From an uncultured bacterium (lineage in GTDB: Bacteria > Planctomycetota > UBA1135 > GCA-002686595), in contig CADEGS010000006.1 of assembly GCA_902826945.1 (NCBI GenBank), positions 12,869-71,093 on the forward strand: a DNA stretch of 58,225 bases, read 5' to 3'. A program made the position numbers and the translations under genes. The notes below the pieces were generated by a model, which ran no database searches, was not told the DNA's origin, and was given only the letters and a program-made list of their open reading frames with translations. Within the stretch, counting starts at the first letter, position 1. Each line of letters starts with the position of its first letter. Positions 13,224 to 24,000 of this stretch are shown piece after piece.

Positions 13224-15338
13224 ATGAAGTCCTTCCTGCTCGTCGTTCCCTCCCTCCTCACGGCCCTGGCGCTCTCCCCGGAGGAGCGCACCGCCGCCGA
13301 CGCCTCGGGCGACGCCCGGCCTGCCGAGTCCGCCGCCACCGCCCTCGCCTGGGGCGACCTGGATGGTGACGGGCTGGCCGACGTCCTCGCGATCCTGCCG
13401 GGCGGTCTCTCCTCCGCCCTGCGCAACGCCGGCGGAGGACGCTTCGAGCCGTTCCCCGACGAGGTCGGCCTCGCCACCCTGCCGCGCCTGCGGATCGCCG
13501 CCTGGCGCGACTTCGACGGCGACGGCGCGCTCGACCTCTTGACGGTGTCGAGCGCGGGCGAGCTCGCCCTCCTGCACAACCAGGGCGGGGCGCTCCTCGC
13601 GCTGGGCGATCACGCCGGCCTGCCCGCGGACCCGGTGGTCGATGCGCGCTGGGCGGACGTGGATGGCGACGAGCGCGCGGACCTGGTCGTGCTCGAGCCG
13701 GCGGGCTACGCGTTCTACCGCAACGCGGGCGCGGCGCGCTTCGAGCGCGCCGGCGAGCTGCTGTCGCCGACCGTCGCCCTGGCGGGGGAGACGCCCGCGG
13801 CGGCCCTTCCCCCGGAAGCCCTCGATCCGGCGTCCCCGGGCGGCGGCTCCGGGGAGAACGGCGGCTCGACCCGCGAGCAGCGTCCCGCCACGCGCGCGAC
13901 CGGCGCGTCGGCGGGTCCGGGCGGCCGTCTGGTCGCGGGCGGCGAGAGCGCCGCGGCGCCCGACGTGCTCGGTCCGTACGCCGACGTCTCCTTCTGCGCG
14001 CCGCAGGTCGCCGACGTGTCCACCGGCAGCTGCCTGCAAGCGGGGTCGCAGCCGGCGCTCGGCAGGCTCTACCCGCTCTCGCTCGACCTGAACGTCGATG
14101 CGCAGGGCGACGTGGGCATCGGCACCTCGTCGCCGACGACGAAGCTCCAGGTGCTCGGCCTGGGCAAGACGGCGATCAGCGCCGTCTCCGACACCTCGGC
14201 GCTCAGCGTCGTCACCACGACGACGAGCTCCACGGTGCCCGCGCTGCGCGTCGGCTCCGGGAGCGGGGGGCTGGCCGGCTTCCTCGACGGCGCACTGCAG
14301 GTCGGCGTGCGCGTCCTCGGAGGAGGCGGCTTCTTCGTGGACAGGACGCGCCTCCAGATGCGCGTGGACGGCTCGCAGAACGGCGTCCTCGAGCTGTTCG
14401 ACGGCGCCGACGCCGAGACCGTCGAGATCGACTCCGAGTTCAGCAGCGGCGGGCGCGTGTCCGTGCGGCGCGAGACCGGCAGCCTGGGCGTGGACCTGAA
14501 CGGCGGCCTGGGCACGACCGGCGGCCTGATCGGCGTGCACCAGGAGAACGGGATCGAGACCGTGCAGGTCCTGGGCTCGGAGGTGGCGGGCAACGGCGCG
14601 CAGCTCACCATGCGCACCTTCGCCGGCACGCGCACGTTCGAGGTCGACGCCGAGGGCGGCTCGCTCGGCGCGGTGATCGACGTCTACGGCGTGAACGGCA
14701 ACGAGACGATGGAGCTGCGCGCCGAGCAGGCCGCGGGCCAGGGCTCGAAGCTCACGATGTACCGGGGCAACGGGACGGCCACGGTCGAGCTGGCGGCCGA
14801 GGAGCTGGCCGGGCAGGGGGCCCAGCTCCTGCTGCGCCGCTCCGACGGGACCGCGACGATCACGCTCGACGCCGACACGAGCGGCGACGGCGTGATCACG
14901 GCCGGCGTGCTGCAGATCACCGGCGGCGCCGACCTGGTCGAGTCCTTCGACACGCGCGAGGCGTCGATCGAGCCCGGCTCGGTGCTCGTCATCGACCCCT
15001 CCGCTCCCGGCGCGCTGCGGCTCGCGTGCAGCCCCTACGACGAGCGCGTGGCCGGCGTCGCCTCCGGCGCGAACGGCGTGCGTCCAGGCCTGCGCCTGGG
15101 CCAGGCGGGCACGCTCGACGGCGACACGCCCGTGGCCCTGACCGGGCGCGTGTGGGTGCGCTCGTCCGCCGAGAACGGCGCGATCGAGCCGGGCGACCTG
15201 CTGACCACCTCCGCGACCCCCGGTCACGCGATGCGCGCCACCGACCGCGAGCGCGCCTTCGGCGCGGTGCTCGGCAAGGCGCTCACGGGCCTGACCGACG
15301 AGCGCGGGATGGTGCTCGTGCTCGTCGGGCTGCAGTAG
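13224..15338 (+). CDS. Secreted FG-GAP/VCBS-repeat protein with tail-fibre-like C-terminal domain
   Basis: 704 residues with a signal peptide (MKSFLLVVPSLLTALAL). Three calcium-binding FG-GAP/VCBS motifs occur in the first 170 residues: GDLDGDGLADVL, RDFDGDGALDLL and ADVDGDERADLV. A proline/glycine-rich linker follows. At about residue 296, DVGIGTSSPTTKLQVLG is the GIGTxxPxxxLxV motif of phage tail-fibre and tail-spike-like trimers. A beta-rich repetitive stretch ends in a Peptidase_G2-like or intramolecular-chaperone-like region (GAIEPGDLLTTSATPGHAM). It is probably an exported, perhaps trimeric, surface or matrix protein. The role is unknown. Confidence 0.8.
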   Translation: MKSFLLVVPSLLTALALSPEERTAADASGDARPAESAATALAWGDLDGDGLADVLAILPGGLSSALRNAGGGRFEPFPDEVGLATLPRLRIAAWRDFDGDGALDLLTVSSAGELALLHNQGGALLALGDHAGLPADPVVDARWADVDGDERADLVVLEPAGYAFYRNAGAARFERAGELLSPTVALAGETPAAALPPEALDPASPGGGSGENGGSTREQRPATRATGASAGPGGRLVAGGESAAAPDVLGPYADVSFCAPQVADVSTGSCLQAGSQPALGRLYPLSLDLNVDAQGDVGIGTSSPTTKLQVLGLGKTAISAVSDTSALSVVTTTTSSTVPALRVGSGSGGLAGFLDGALQVGVRVLGGGGFFVDRTRLQMRVDGSQNGVLELFDGADAETVEIDSEFSSGGRVSVRRETGSLGVDLNGGLGTTGGLIGVHQENGIETVQVLGSEVAGNGAQLTMRTFAGTRTFEVDAEGGSLGAVIDVYGVNGNETMELRAEQAAGQGSKLTMYRGNGTATVELAAEELAGQGAQLLLRRSDGTATITLDADTSGDGVITAGVLQITGGADLVESFDTREASIEPGSVLVIDPSAPGALRLACSPYDERVAGVASGANGVRPGLRLGQAGTLDGDTPVALTGRVWVRSSAENGAIEPGDLLTTSATPGHAMRATDRERAFGAVLGKALTGLTDERGMVLVLVGLQ

Positions 15339-15369
15339 CCGGCAGCCCCGAGCCCTCCCGGCTCCCCCT

Positions 15370-15405
15370 GCGAGCGCCGCGAGCATTCCCCCTCGCGGCG
15401 CTCGC
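15370..15405 (+). terminator. Strong hairpin terminator after the FG-GAP gene
   Basis: A perfect 14-bp stem (15370-15383 with 15392-15405) and an 8-base loop lie 32 bp after the stop. It could also serve the convergent ATPase gene ending at 15455. Confidence 0.7.
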
Positions 15406-15454
15406 CCCTCGTTCCGCCGGGGAGCCCCGTCCTCGACGGGCCGCAGGCCCGCGC

Positions 15455-16966
15455 TCAGCGTGCCAGCAAGAGAGACGGCAGCGGGATGGCGACGATCCGC
15501 GGGTCGAGGATCTCTGTTTCGTCGAGCATCGTCACGAGCACGCCGAAGGGCGCGTTGTACGACGCCTTGTCCAGGAACGCGCGCAGCCCGAGGGTGTCCC
15601 GCAGCGGGTCGATGCGGCGGCGGTACTTGACCTCCAGCGGGATCCGCTTGTCGCCGACCGTCAGGACGAAATCGACCTCCGGCTCGGTCGGGCGCTGCGG
15701 GAAGTGAGCGACGCCGAGGTCGGGGATCCCGACGAGGAACGCTCCCGTGACGCTCTCCGCGATGTGTCCCGCCAGGTCGGAGAGGTGCTGGGCCTCCGCC
15801 AGGCGCCGGGGATCCAGGGGGATCTCCTCGTCGAGCCAGCTCGCGCGGAGCCCGTGGTCGACGATGCAGATCTTCGAGGCGCCCCGCTGCTTCTTCAGGC
15901 GGATCTCGAGCGGCTTGACCAGCCGCAGGAGGAGCGCGCCCTCGAGGAACCGGAGGTAGCTCTGGATCCGCTGCGCTCCGACGTCCGCCCGCAGGGCTTC
16001 CTTCGTCTCCTGCAAGAGGAGCGGCTGTCCGGGCGACTGACCGGCATAGCGGCACGCCAGGCGGAAGACCTCCTCGAGCAGCGTCTGGTCGCGCCTCCTG
16101 CCCTGGTCGCCCATGCGCAGGTCGTGCTGGATGACGCGGCGGATCACCGTCTCGTTGAGCTGCGACGCCAGGTCGGGCCAGCTCGCTCCGGGGCGCGCGT
16201 GGACCAGGGGATAGCCTCCGCGCTCGGAGAAGGCGGAGAACGCCTCGTCCCGCGTGGCCCGGTGCTTCCGGCCGTGCTCGACCAGGGAGAGCCAGAACTC
16301 CCGATCGACGAGCGGGTGCAAGCCGTTCAGCGGAAGGACGGGTGCCAGCTCGTGGCGGAAGCGGAGCCCTGCGATCTCTCGCAGCAACAGGGTTCCGAGC
16401 TCGAGCGTCGCGATGCGGCCGGCCAGGCTGTCGCGGCCGGCCTCGATGCGGAGCGCCGAGCTGCCCGTCACGACCACCTGCACCGTGCTGTGGTCGACGA
16501 AGGCCTTGAGCTGCGGCGCCCAGTCCGGGAGGTTCTGCACCTCGTCGAGGAAGACGTACGCGGGGCTGCCCGCGTGAGCGGCCTCGTTGAAGGTCCGCCC
16601 CAGGATGCGATTCTGGTACCAGCGCAGGAGCGCCAGGATCGGCTCCTTGAACCGTCGCAGGGAGGGCAGCTCGTCGAACTGGATCCTGAAGATGCGCTTC
16701 GGATCGACGCGGCGCTCGTGGAGCAGGTGATCGATCACCTGCTCCTGCAGGGTCGTCTTCCCGACCTGGCGCGCGCCGCGCAGGACGATCGCCGGCGCGA
16801 TCCTCGCGTCCATCCGGCGCAAGAGCGGCTCGAAGAGCCAGCGCCGGTAGGTGGGCAGCACGCGCCCCGGGCGACCCTGCCACCACGGATTGCTCTCCCG
16901 GAGGTGCTCGTCCACCTCCTGAGGCAGCCTCACCTTGTCGAAGATGTCGGGATCGGCGTCGACCAT
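15455..16966 (-). CDS. AAA ATPase with DUF4143 (ATP-binding protein)
   Basis: 503 residues. Walker A is GARQVGKTTL (about residues 58-67) and Walker B is YVFLDEVQNLPDW. Both sit in the AAA_14-type ATPase domain. The C-terminal half is DUF4143, with a PD-(D/E)XK-like patch (EVDFVLTVGDKRIPLEVKYR). Such proteins are widespread, patchily distributed and often horizontally moved. Their function is unclear; some may act in nucleic-acid or toxin-antitoxin-like roles. The start is ATG 16966, because the upstream extension is a shadow of the glycosylase gene. Codon use looks slightly less GC-extreme than its neighbours, consistent with transfer. It lies 68 bp downstream of the glycosylase gene. Confidence 0.9.
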   Translation of the reverse strand: MVDADPDIFDKVRLPQEVDEHLRESNPWWQGRPGRVLPTYRRWLFEPLLRRMDARIAPAIVLRGARQVGKTTLQEQVIDHLLHERRVDPKRIFRIQFDELPSLRRFKEPILALLRWYQNRILGRTFNEAAHAGSPAYVFLDEVQNLPDWAPQLKAFVDHSTVQVVVTGSSALRIEAGRDSLAGRIATLELGTLLLREIAGLRFRHELAPVLPLNGLHPLVDREFWLSLVEHGRKHRATRDEAFSAFSERGGYPLVHARPGASWPDLASQLNETVIRRVIQHDLRMGDQGRRRDQTLLEEVFRLACRYAGQSPGQPLLLQETKEALRADVGAQRIQSYLRFLEGALLLRLVKPLEIRLKKQRGASKICIVDHGLRASWLDEEIPLDPRRLAEAQHLSDLAGHIAESVTGAFLVGIPDLGVAHFPQRPTEPEVDFVLTVGDKRIPLEVKYRRRIDPLRDTLGLRAFLDKASYNAPFGVLVTMLDETEILDPRIVAIPLPSLLLAR

Positions 16967-17034
16967 CGGGCGCCCGCGGCGGGACCATCGTACCCACGGC
17001 CACGCCGCAGACGGACGGTCGGGCGGCGGCGCCG

Positions 17035-17922
17035 CTATGCCCCGAGCTCGTCCAGCGAGCGCGGCCAGTCGTCCTTCAAGAGGCGCGAGAGGGCGCGGTC
17101 GGCGAGCAGGCGGCCGCCGGTCTGGCAGCGGGCGCAGTAGTTCGTCTCGTTGTCGGCGTGCACGATGCGCTGCACCGGCGCGCCGCACACGGGACACGGC
17201 TCCTTGAAGCGGCCGTGGACCGCCATGCCGGGGCGGAAGGCGGTGACCTTCTCGGGGAAGCGCTCGCCGGTCTCGGCGATCAGGCGCGCGGCCCACTCGG
17301 AGAGGCAGGCGCGCGCGGCCTCGCAGAGGCGCAGGACCTCGTCGTCCGCGAGCTTGCGCGAGAGCGCCAGCGGCGAGAGGCGCGCGCGGTGCAGGATCTC
17401 GTCGGAGTAGGCGTTGCCGATGCCGGAGAAGAGCGTCGGGTCGCACAGCGCGCGCTTGAGCGTGTGGCTCTCGGAGCGCAGCCGCTCGGCGAAGGCCGCG
17501 GGGCTCGCCGCGAGCACGTCGAGGCCGCCGCGCTCGTGTGCCTGCAAGCCCTCCTCGCCGCGCACCACGAAGAGCGAGGCGCGCCGCTTCGTGCCGGCCT
17601 CGGTCAGGAGCAACGTGCCGTGGGCGAAGTCGAAGGCGGCCAGGCCGAGCCGGCCGGGGAGCTTGGCGCCCGCCTCCCGCCAGCGGAAGCGGCCGGCGAT
17701 CATCAGGTGGAAGACGAGGAAGAGCTCGTCCTCGAGCGCGAGCGCGATGCGCTTTCCCAGCCGGCGCACGCCGCGCACGGCGCGCCCCTCGGCCGCGGCG
17801 AGCGGCGGGTCCACCGAGCGCAACAGGAACGGGCTCGCCAGCCGCACGCGCTCGAGCACCCGCCCGCCGAGCGTGCGCTCCAGCGCGTGCACGTACAGCG
17901 CCACGTCGGGGTACTCCGGCAC
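17035..17922 (-). CDS. Formamidopyrimidine-DNA glycosylase / endonuclease VIII family (Fpg/Nei)
   Basis: 295 residues from a GTG start. After Met removal the protein begins with Pro-Glu (PEYPDV), which supply the catalytic N-terminal proline and glutamate. The conserved lysine lies in RRLGKRIAL. The helix-two-turn-helix region contains DPTLFSGIGNAYSDEIL. The C-terminal zinc finger is CPVC...YCARCQTGGR. This is base-excision repair of oxidised purines or pyrimidines. The PEYPDV opening and overall length resemble the less-studied Fpg/Nei subgroups rather than classical PELPEVE Fpg. The gene is divergent from the alpha-2-macroglobulin gene with a 173-bp shared upstream region. Confidence 0.93.
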   Translation of the reverse strand: MPEYPDVALYVHALERTLGGRVLERVRLASPFLLRSVDPPLAAAEGRAVRGVRRLGKRIALALEDELFLVFHLMIAGRFRWREAGAKLPGRLGLAAFDFAHGTLLLTEAGTKRRASLFVVRGEEGLQAHERGGLDVLAASPAAFAERLRSESHTLKRALCDPTLFSGIGNAYSDEILHRARLSPLALSRKLADDEVLRLCEAARACLSEWAARLIAETGERFPEKVTAFRPGMAVHGRFKEPCPVCGAPVQRIVHADNETNYCARCQTGGRLLADRALSRLLKDDWPRSLDELGA

Positions 17923-18095
17923 GGATCGGTCCTCGCCCGCCGTTGTCGCGGGCGGGGAACGTTTTTCGCAAGCTTGTGGTCCGGGATTCGCCGGCGTGCG
18001 GCCAAGAAGCGCCGCCGCCGCGCCGTTCCCTGCGCGGGGAGGACGCCGGATCCGCCGGCCCGCTCCCCGCCCGGACCGCCACGCCAGGAACGATC

Positions 18096-21000
18096 ATGAA
18101 GCGCCTCCGCTCGACCGTGCTCGCCGCCCTCGCCCTCCTCTTCGCCGCCGGCGCCGCCGCGCGCGCGCTGCCCGCCTCGCCGCCGCAGGACGCGGCCGCG
18201 CTGCTGCGGCAGGCGGACGCGCTCTTCGACGAGGGCTCCTTCGCGCGCGCGCTCGCGCTCTACGAGCAGGCGGCGCAGGCGACGCTCGAGCCCGCGCAGG
18301 CGCGCTGGGTGCGGCTGCGCGCTCCCGACGCGCGCTGGCGCTCGGCTGCCGCCAGCCCGGGCGCGGACACGAGCGAGCTCGACCGCGCCGAGCGCGAGCT
18401 GCGCGCGCTCGTGGACGAGGCGCAGCGCGCCGAGCAGCGCGACCGCGTGTGGGCCGAGGCGGCGGAGTCGCTGGGCGACTTCTACTGGCGCGACGAGCGG
18501 CGCGACTTCGGCTCGGCCTGGGGCTTCTACTCCCAGGCGCTCGCCTTCTGGGCGCGCTCGAGCGAGCTCGACCTCGCGCGCGGGCACTACCTGCGCATCG
18601 TCGAGCACGCCTCGCGCCCCTCCTGGTACGACGCGCGCTGGGGCCACGGGGCTTACGGCAACGCGCTGCCGCGCGACGTGCTGGCGAACGTGCTCGCGAT
18701 CGCGCCGGACGACGGCTGGCGCGCCTGGGCGCACTACGCGCTCGGCACGTCGTACGCGAACGACGGCGCGCCGCAGCACGCCGCGCGCGCGCTCTCCGAG
18801 CTGGAGCAGGTGATCGCGCTCGGCAAGGCGAGCGAGTGGTACGACGACGCGCTCTTCCAGTCGGCCGTCTTCCTCGAGACGCGCGGGCGCGTCGAGTGGA
18901 ACGAGCAGGGGAGCCAGGTCTGGGTGCCCGACTACGCCGCCGCGGCGACCTTCTACCGGCGCTTGCTCGACGAGCTGCGCGCGGGAGAGACGCGCTACCG
19001 GCGCGAGGCGACCGAGCGCCTGCGCGGGATCACGGCGGCCAGCCTCTCCGTCTCGGTCGAGCGCTTCTTCCTGCCGGGCTCCGAGGTTCCCTACGCGCTC
19101 GCGTGGCGCAACGTGGCGTCGGTCGAGCTCTCGCTCGTGCCGTTCGACCTGACGCGCGACGTGCCGCACGACGGCGAGGACCGCGGCGACTGGCTCGCGC
19201 GCGTGCCGCTCGCCGGCCGGGAAGCCGTCGCGCGCTGGACGCACGACACGCAGGACACCGGCGAGCACCGCCCCGGCACCGCGCAGCTCTACCTCGAGCC
19301 GAAGCCCGCGCCGGGCGCGTACGTGCTCGTCGCGCGCGCCGGCGGAGAGGAATCGCGCGCGCTCGTGCTCGTCAGCGACCTCGCGCTGACCGTCAAGGCC
19401 ACCGGGCGCCGGCTGCTGGCCTGGGCCACCGACCTCCAGGGCGGCGCGCCGCGCGCGGGCGCGCGCCTGCACCTTTGGCAGCGCTTCCACGACGGACGCG
19501 ACTGGCGCTGGCGCGCGCTCGACGCGACGAGCGGGGAGGACGGCACGTGGCTCTTCGAGCTCCAGAGCGAGGCCTCGAACGTCCAGTACTTCCTCGCCGC
19601 GCGCGCCGGCGACGCGCAGGCCTTCGTGCAGGGCGGCGCGTGGTCGCAGGGCTCGGGCGCCGAGGGCTGGCGCACGTACGTGACCACCGACCGTCCGGCG
19701 TACCGCCCGGGCGATCTCGTGCAGTGGAAGGTCGTCGCGCGCGAGCAAGCGGTCGCGGGCTACCGCACGCCCGTCGGCGAGACGCTGGCATGGGAGCTGC
19801 TCGACCCGCAGGGCGCGTCGGTCGCCAAGGGCGAGGGCGCGCTGAGCGCGTTCGGGACGCTGTGGGGCTCGCTCCAGACGCGCGCGGACATGGCGCTCGG
19901 CGAGTACCAGGTGCGCTTCGAGCGCGTGCGCCAGGGCGGGCGCGACTGGATCGGCCAGGCGAGCGTGTTCCGCCTCGAGGAGTACAAGCTGCCCGAGTTC
20001 GAGGTCGCGGTCAGCACGCCCGAGCGCGAGGAAGGCGGCCCGCGCGTCTACGTGCTCGGCGACGAGGTCACGCTCGACGTCACCGGCTCCTACTACTTCG
20101 GCGGGCCCGTGGCGGGCGCCGAGGTCGAGGTCTTCGTCTACCAGCGCCCGTTCTACCGCTACGTCCCGCTGCGCCGTGACTATCCCTGGCTCTACGAGGA
20201 GGAGCGCGGGCGCGCCTGGTGGGGCGGCCCGGGCCAGCAGGTGCTGCACCAGACGCTGCGCACCGACGCCGACGGGCGCGCGCAGGTGCGCTTCGAGACG
20301 CCGGTCCAGAACGGCCAGGACCTCGAGTACACCGTCGAGGCGCGCATGACCGACGCCTCGCGACGCGAGGTCGTCGGCCAGAAGAGCGTGCGCGTGACGC
20401 GCACCGAGCACGCCGTGCAGCTCACGAGCGAGCACCAGGTCCACCGCCCCGGCAGCCCGGTCACGATCGACGTGCGCGCCGCCGACGCGAACGACCGCGG
20501 CGTCGTGGCGGAGGGCACGCTGCGCGCGCAGCGCCAGCGCTGGGTCGAGGTCTGGACCGATCCGAGCGGCCGGCGCGTGCTCGGGGACGAGCTCGAGCGC
20601 CTGCGCCGCGAGGACCGCCTGCCGCCGCCCGGCACGGGCGGCTGGCAGCGCGTCTTCGCCGGCTACGAGAGCGAGAGCGTGGCCGAGACGACGCTCACGA
20701 CCAACGCCGCGGGCGAGGCGCGCTGGACCTTCACGCCGCCGCGCGCCGGCCACTACCGCGTGCGCTGGAGCGGCCGCGACGGGCGCGGCACGCCGATCGA
20801 GGCCGAGACGCGCGTGCTGGTCGCCGACGAGGCCTCGACCGACCTCGGCTACCGCGCCGGCGGGATCGAGATCGTCGTGGACAAGGACACCTTCGTCGAG
20901 GGCGACGAGGCGGCCTTCGTGCTGCTCGCCGACCAGAGCGGGCGCTGGGTGCTCGTCACCGTCGAGGCGGGCGAGCTCCTGCGCCACGAGGTCGTGCGCA

Positions 21001-24000
21001 TGGAGGGCTCGGCCAAGCTGATGCGGCTCCCGATCGACGCCTCGCACGTGCCGAACTTCTGGCTGACGGCGACGAGCGTCTCCGGCGGCCAGGCGCACCG
21101 CGCGCAAGAGCAGGTCGTCGTGCCGCCGACGAAGCGCTTCCTCGACGTCGAGGCGCGCTTCGCGCAGGAGGCCTTCGAGCCCGGCGCAGAAGGCGAGCTG
21201 CGCGTCCTCGTGCGCGACCACCAGGGGAGGCCCGTGCGGGCCGAGCTCTCGCTCGCGGTCTACGACGCCGCCGTCGAGGCGATCGGCGCGGACCTGGCGG
21301 GCGACCCGCGGCGCTTCTTCTACGGCGACCGGCGCGGCCTCTCGGTCTCGACGCAGACCAGCCTCGACGGCGGGCGCTTCGTCAAGCTCGAGCGCAAGGA
21401 CGGCCCCGACGAGCGCGGCGAGTACCGCGGACCGGGGGACTCCGCGCCCGGCAAGGACGGATGGTTCCTCGGACAGGGAAACCGCGACGAGATGAGCGCG
21501 CTCGGCTACGCGGCCTCCGACGCCGCGGCCGCCCCGATGGCGAAGAGCGCCATGCGCGAGGGCGACGCGCGCCAGCGCGCCGCGCCCTCGGCGGTCGCCG
21601 AGGCGGCAGGACCCGCCGGCGGCGGCGCCGCCGAGCCGACGGTGCGCGTGCGCAGCGACTTCCGCGACACCGCGCTGTGGCTGCCCGACGTCGTCACCGA
21701 CGAGGACGGCAGCGCGACCGTGCGCGTGCCGTTCCCCGACGCGACCTCGCGCTGGCAGGCGCGCGTGCGCGGCTGCGACGCCGGCGCGAGCGTCGGCCAG
21801 GGCGAGGCGAGCGCGCGCACGCGGCTGCCCCTGATCGCGCGCCTGCAGGCGCCGCGCTTCTTCCGCGTCGGCGACGAGTGCCTGGTGTCGGCCAACCTGA
21901 ACAACAACACCGACGCGCCGCTCTCCGCGCGCGTGACGCTCGCCGCCGAGGGCCTGGAGCTGCTCGGCCGGCTGTCGGGCGGCGCGCTGGCGGACGCCGC
22001 GGCGCCCTTCGCGATCGAGGTGCCCGCCGGCGGCGTGGCGCGCGTGGACTGGCGCGTGCGCGCGCGCGAGCACGGCACGGCGCGCCTCGAGCTCTCGGCG
22101 CTCGCGGGCGAGCTCGGCGACGCGGTGCGCCGCGAGCTCTCGGTGCTGCCGCACGGGATCGAGGCGCTCGTCGCGCGCGCGGGCAAGCTCCCGGCCGAGG
22201 CGGACGGGCTCGGGCTCGACCTCGCGCTCCCGCCGTGGTCGCCGGGCAGCCTGGTCTTCGACGTGCAGCTCACGCCCAGCCTGGCCGTGACGATGCTCGA
22301 CGCGCTGCCCTACCTCGTGGACTACCCCTACGGCTGCACCGAGCAGACGCTCAGCCGCTTCCTGCCGAGCGCGATCGTGGCGGCCACGCTGCGCGAGCGC
22401 GGGCTCTCGGCCGCGGACGCGATGGAGCGCGTCTTCGGCGGGATCGAGCGCGAGTTCGCCGACAAGACGCACCCGCCGGGCAAGCAACCGCTCGAGCGGC
22501 TGGGCGAGATGACGGCGCAGGGTCTGGAGCGGCTCTACGACTTCCAGCATTCCGACGGCGGCTGGGGCTGGTGGAAGGACGGCGAGAGCGACTCGTACAT
22601 GACGGCCTACGTCGTGTGGGGGCTCGCGCTCGGCCGCGACGCCGGCCTCGACGTGCGCGCCGGCGCGCTCGAGAACGGCGCGCGCTGGCTGGCGCTGCAC
22701 CTGGTCGAGCTCGAGCAGGCGCCCGACCTCGCCGCCTGGTCGCTGCACGCGCTGGCCGCGTACGGCCGGCCGATCCCCGAGCAGGGCGCGCAGGCCTTCG
22801 TCGACAAGGCGTTCGAGCGCCTGTGGAGCCAGCGCGAGCGCCTGAACGCGTGCTCGACCGCGCTCTTCACGCTCGCCGCCGCCGGCCTCGAGCGCACCGA
22901 CCAGGCGCAGGTGCTCGCGCGCAACCTGGCGAACGGCGTGCGGCTCGACCGCACGCCCGACACCTCGATCGTGCAGCGCGGCGCGGGCGCCTCGCAGCCG
23001 TACGTGCTGGCGACGGCGCACTGGGGCGAGGAGCGCTCGTGGTGGCGCTGGTCCGACGGCGCGGTCGAGTCGACGGCCTTCGCGCTGCGCGCGCTGCTCG
23101 CGGTCGATCCACAGAGCGACCTCGTCGTCCCCGCGATGAACTGGCTCGTCAAGAACCGCCGCGGCGCGCAGTGGTCGAACACGCGCGACACCGCGATCAG
23201 CGTGCTGGCGCTGGACGAGTACCTCTCGAAGAGCGGCGAGCTCGACGCCGAGGGCGCCTACGAGCTCCTCGTGAACGGCGAGCGCGCGGGCTCCGTGAGC
23301 GTGAGTCGCGGCGACCTCCTGCGCGCGCCGAGCGTCGTGCGCGTGCCCGAGGAGCGCCTGCGCGAGGGCGCGAACCGGGTCGAGCTGCGCCGCGTCGGCG
23401 GCGCCGGCGCGCTCTACTTCGCCGTCCAGGCGCGCCTCTTCAGCCTCGAGGAGCCGATCGCCGCGCGCGGCAACGAGATCTTCGTGCGCCGCCAGTACTA
23501 CAAGCTGGTCGGCCGGCCGACCCTGCTCGCGGGCACGGTCTTCGACCGCGTGCCGCTCGCGGACGGCGACACGGTCGCGAGCGGCGAGCGCGTCGAGGTC
23601 GTGCTCACCGTCGAGGCCAAGAACGACCTCGAGTACATCCTCTTCGAGGACCACAAGCCCGCCGGCCTGGAGGCGGTCGGCCTGCAGAGCGGCGCGCCCG
23701 CCTTCGCGCGCGAGCTGCGCGCCGACGAAGCGCGCGCCCGCTTCGCCGAGGCCGGCTCCCAGGACGCCGAGCGCCGCCGCGCGGGCGCGCCGCGCGAGGG
23801 CCTCACGCCCGAGACCGGCGGCCCCGAGGGCGGCCTGACCGGCCGCTCGCGCTGGATCCACCAGGAGCTGCGCGACACGCGCGTCGTCTCCTTCCTCGAC
23901 CGTCTCCCCCAGGGCTTCTGGGAGCTGCGCTACGACCTGCGCGCCGAGGTCCCCGGCCGCTTCCACGGCCTGCCCCTCGAGGCGCACGCGATGTACGTCC

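Noticed and set aside
12897..17003. 1368-codon minus-strand frame across the FG-GAP and ATPase genes
   Set aside because: It spans two unrelated true genes on different strands and shows no domain.
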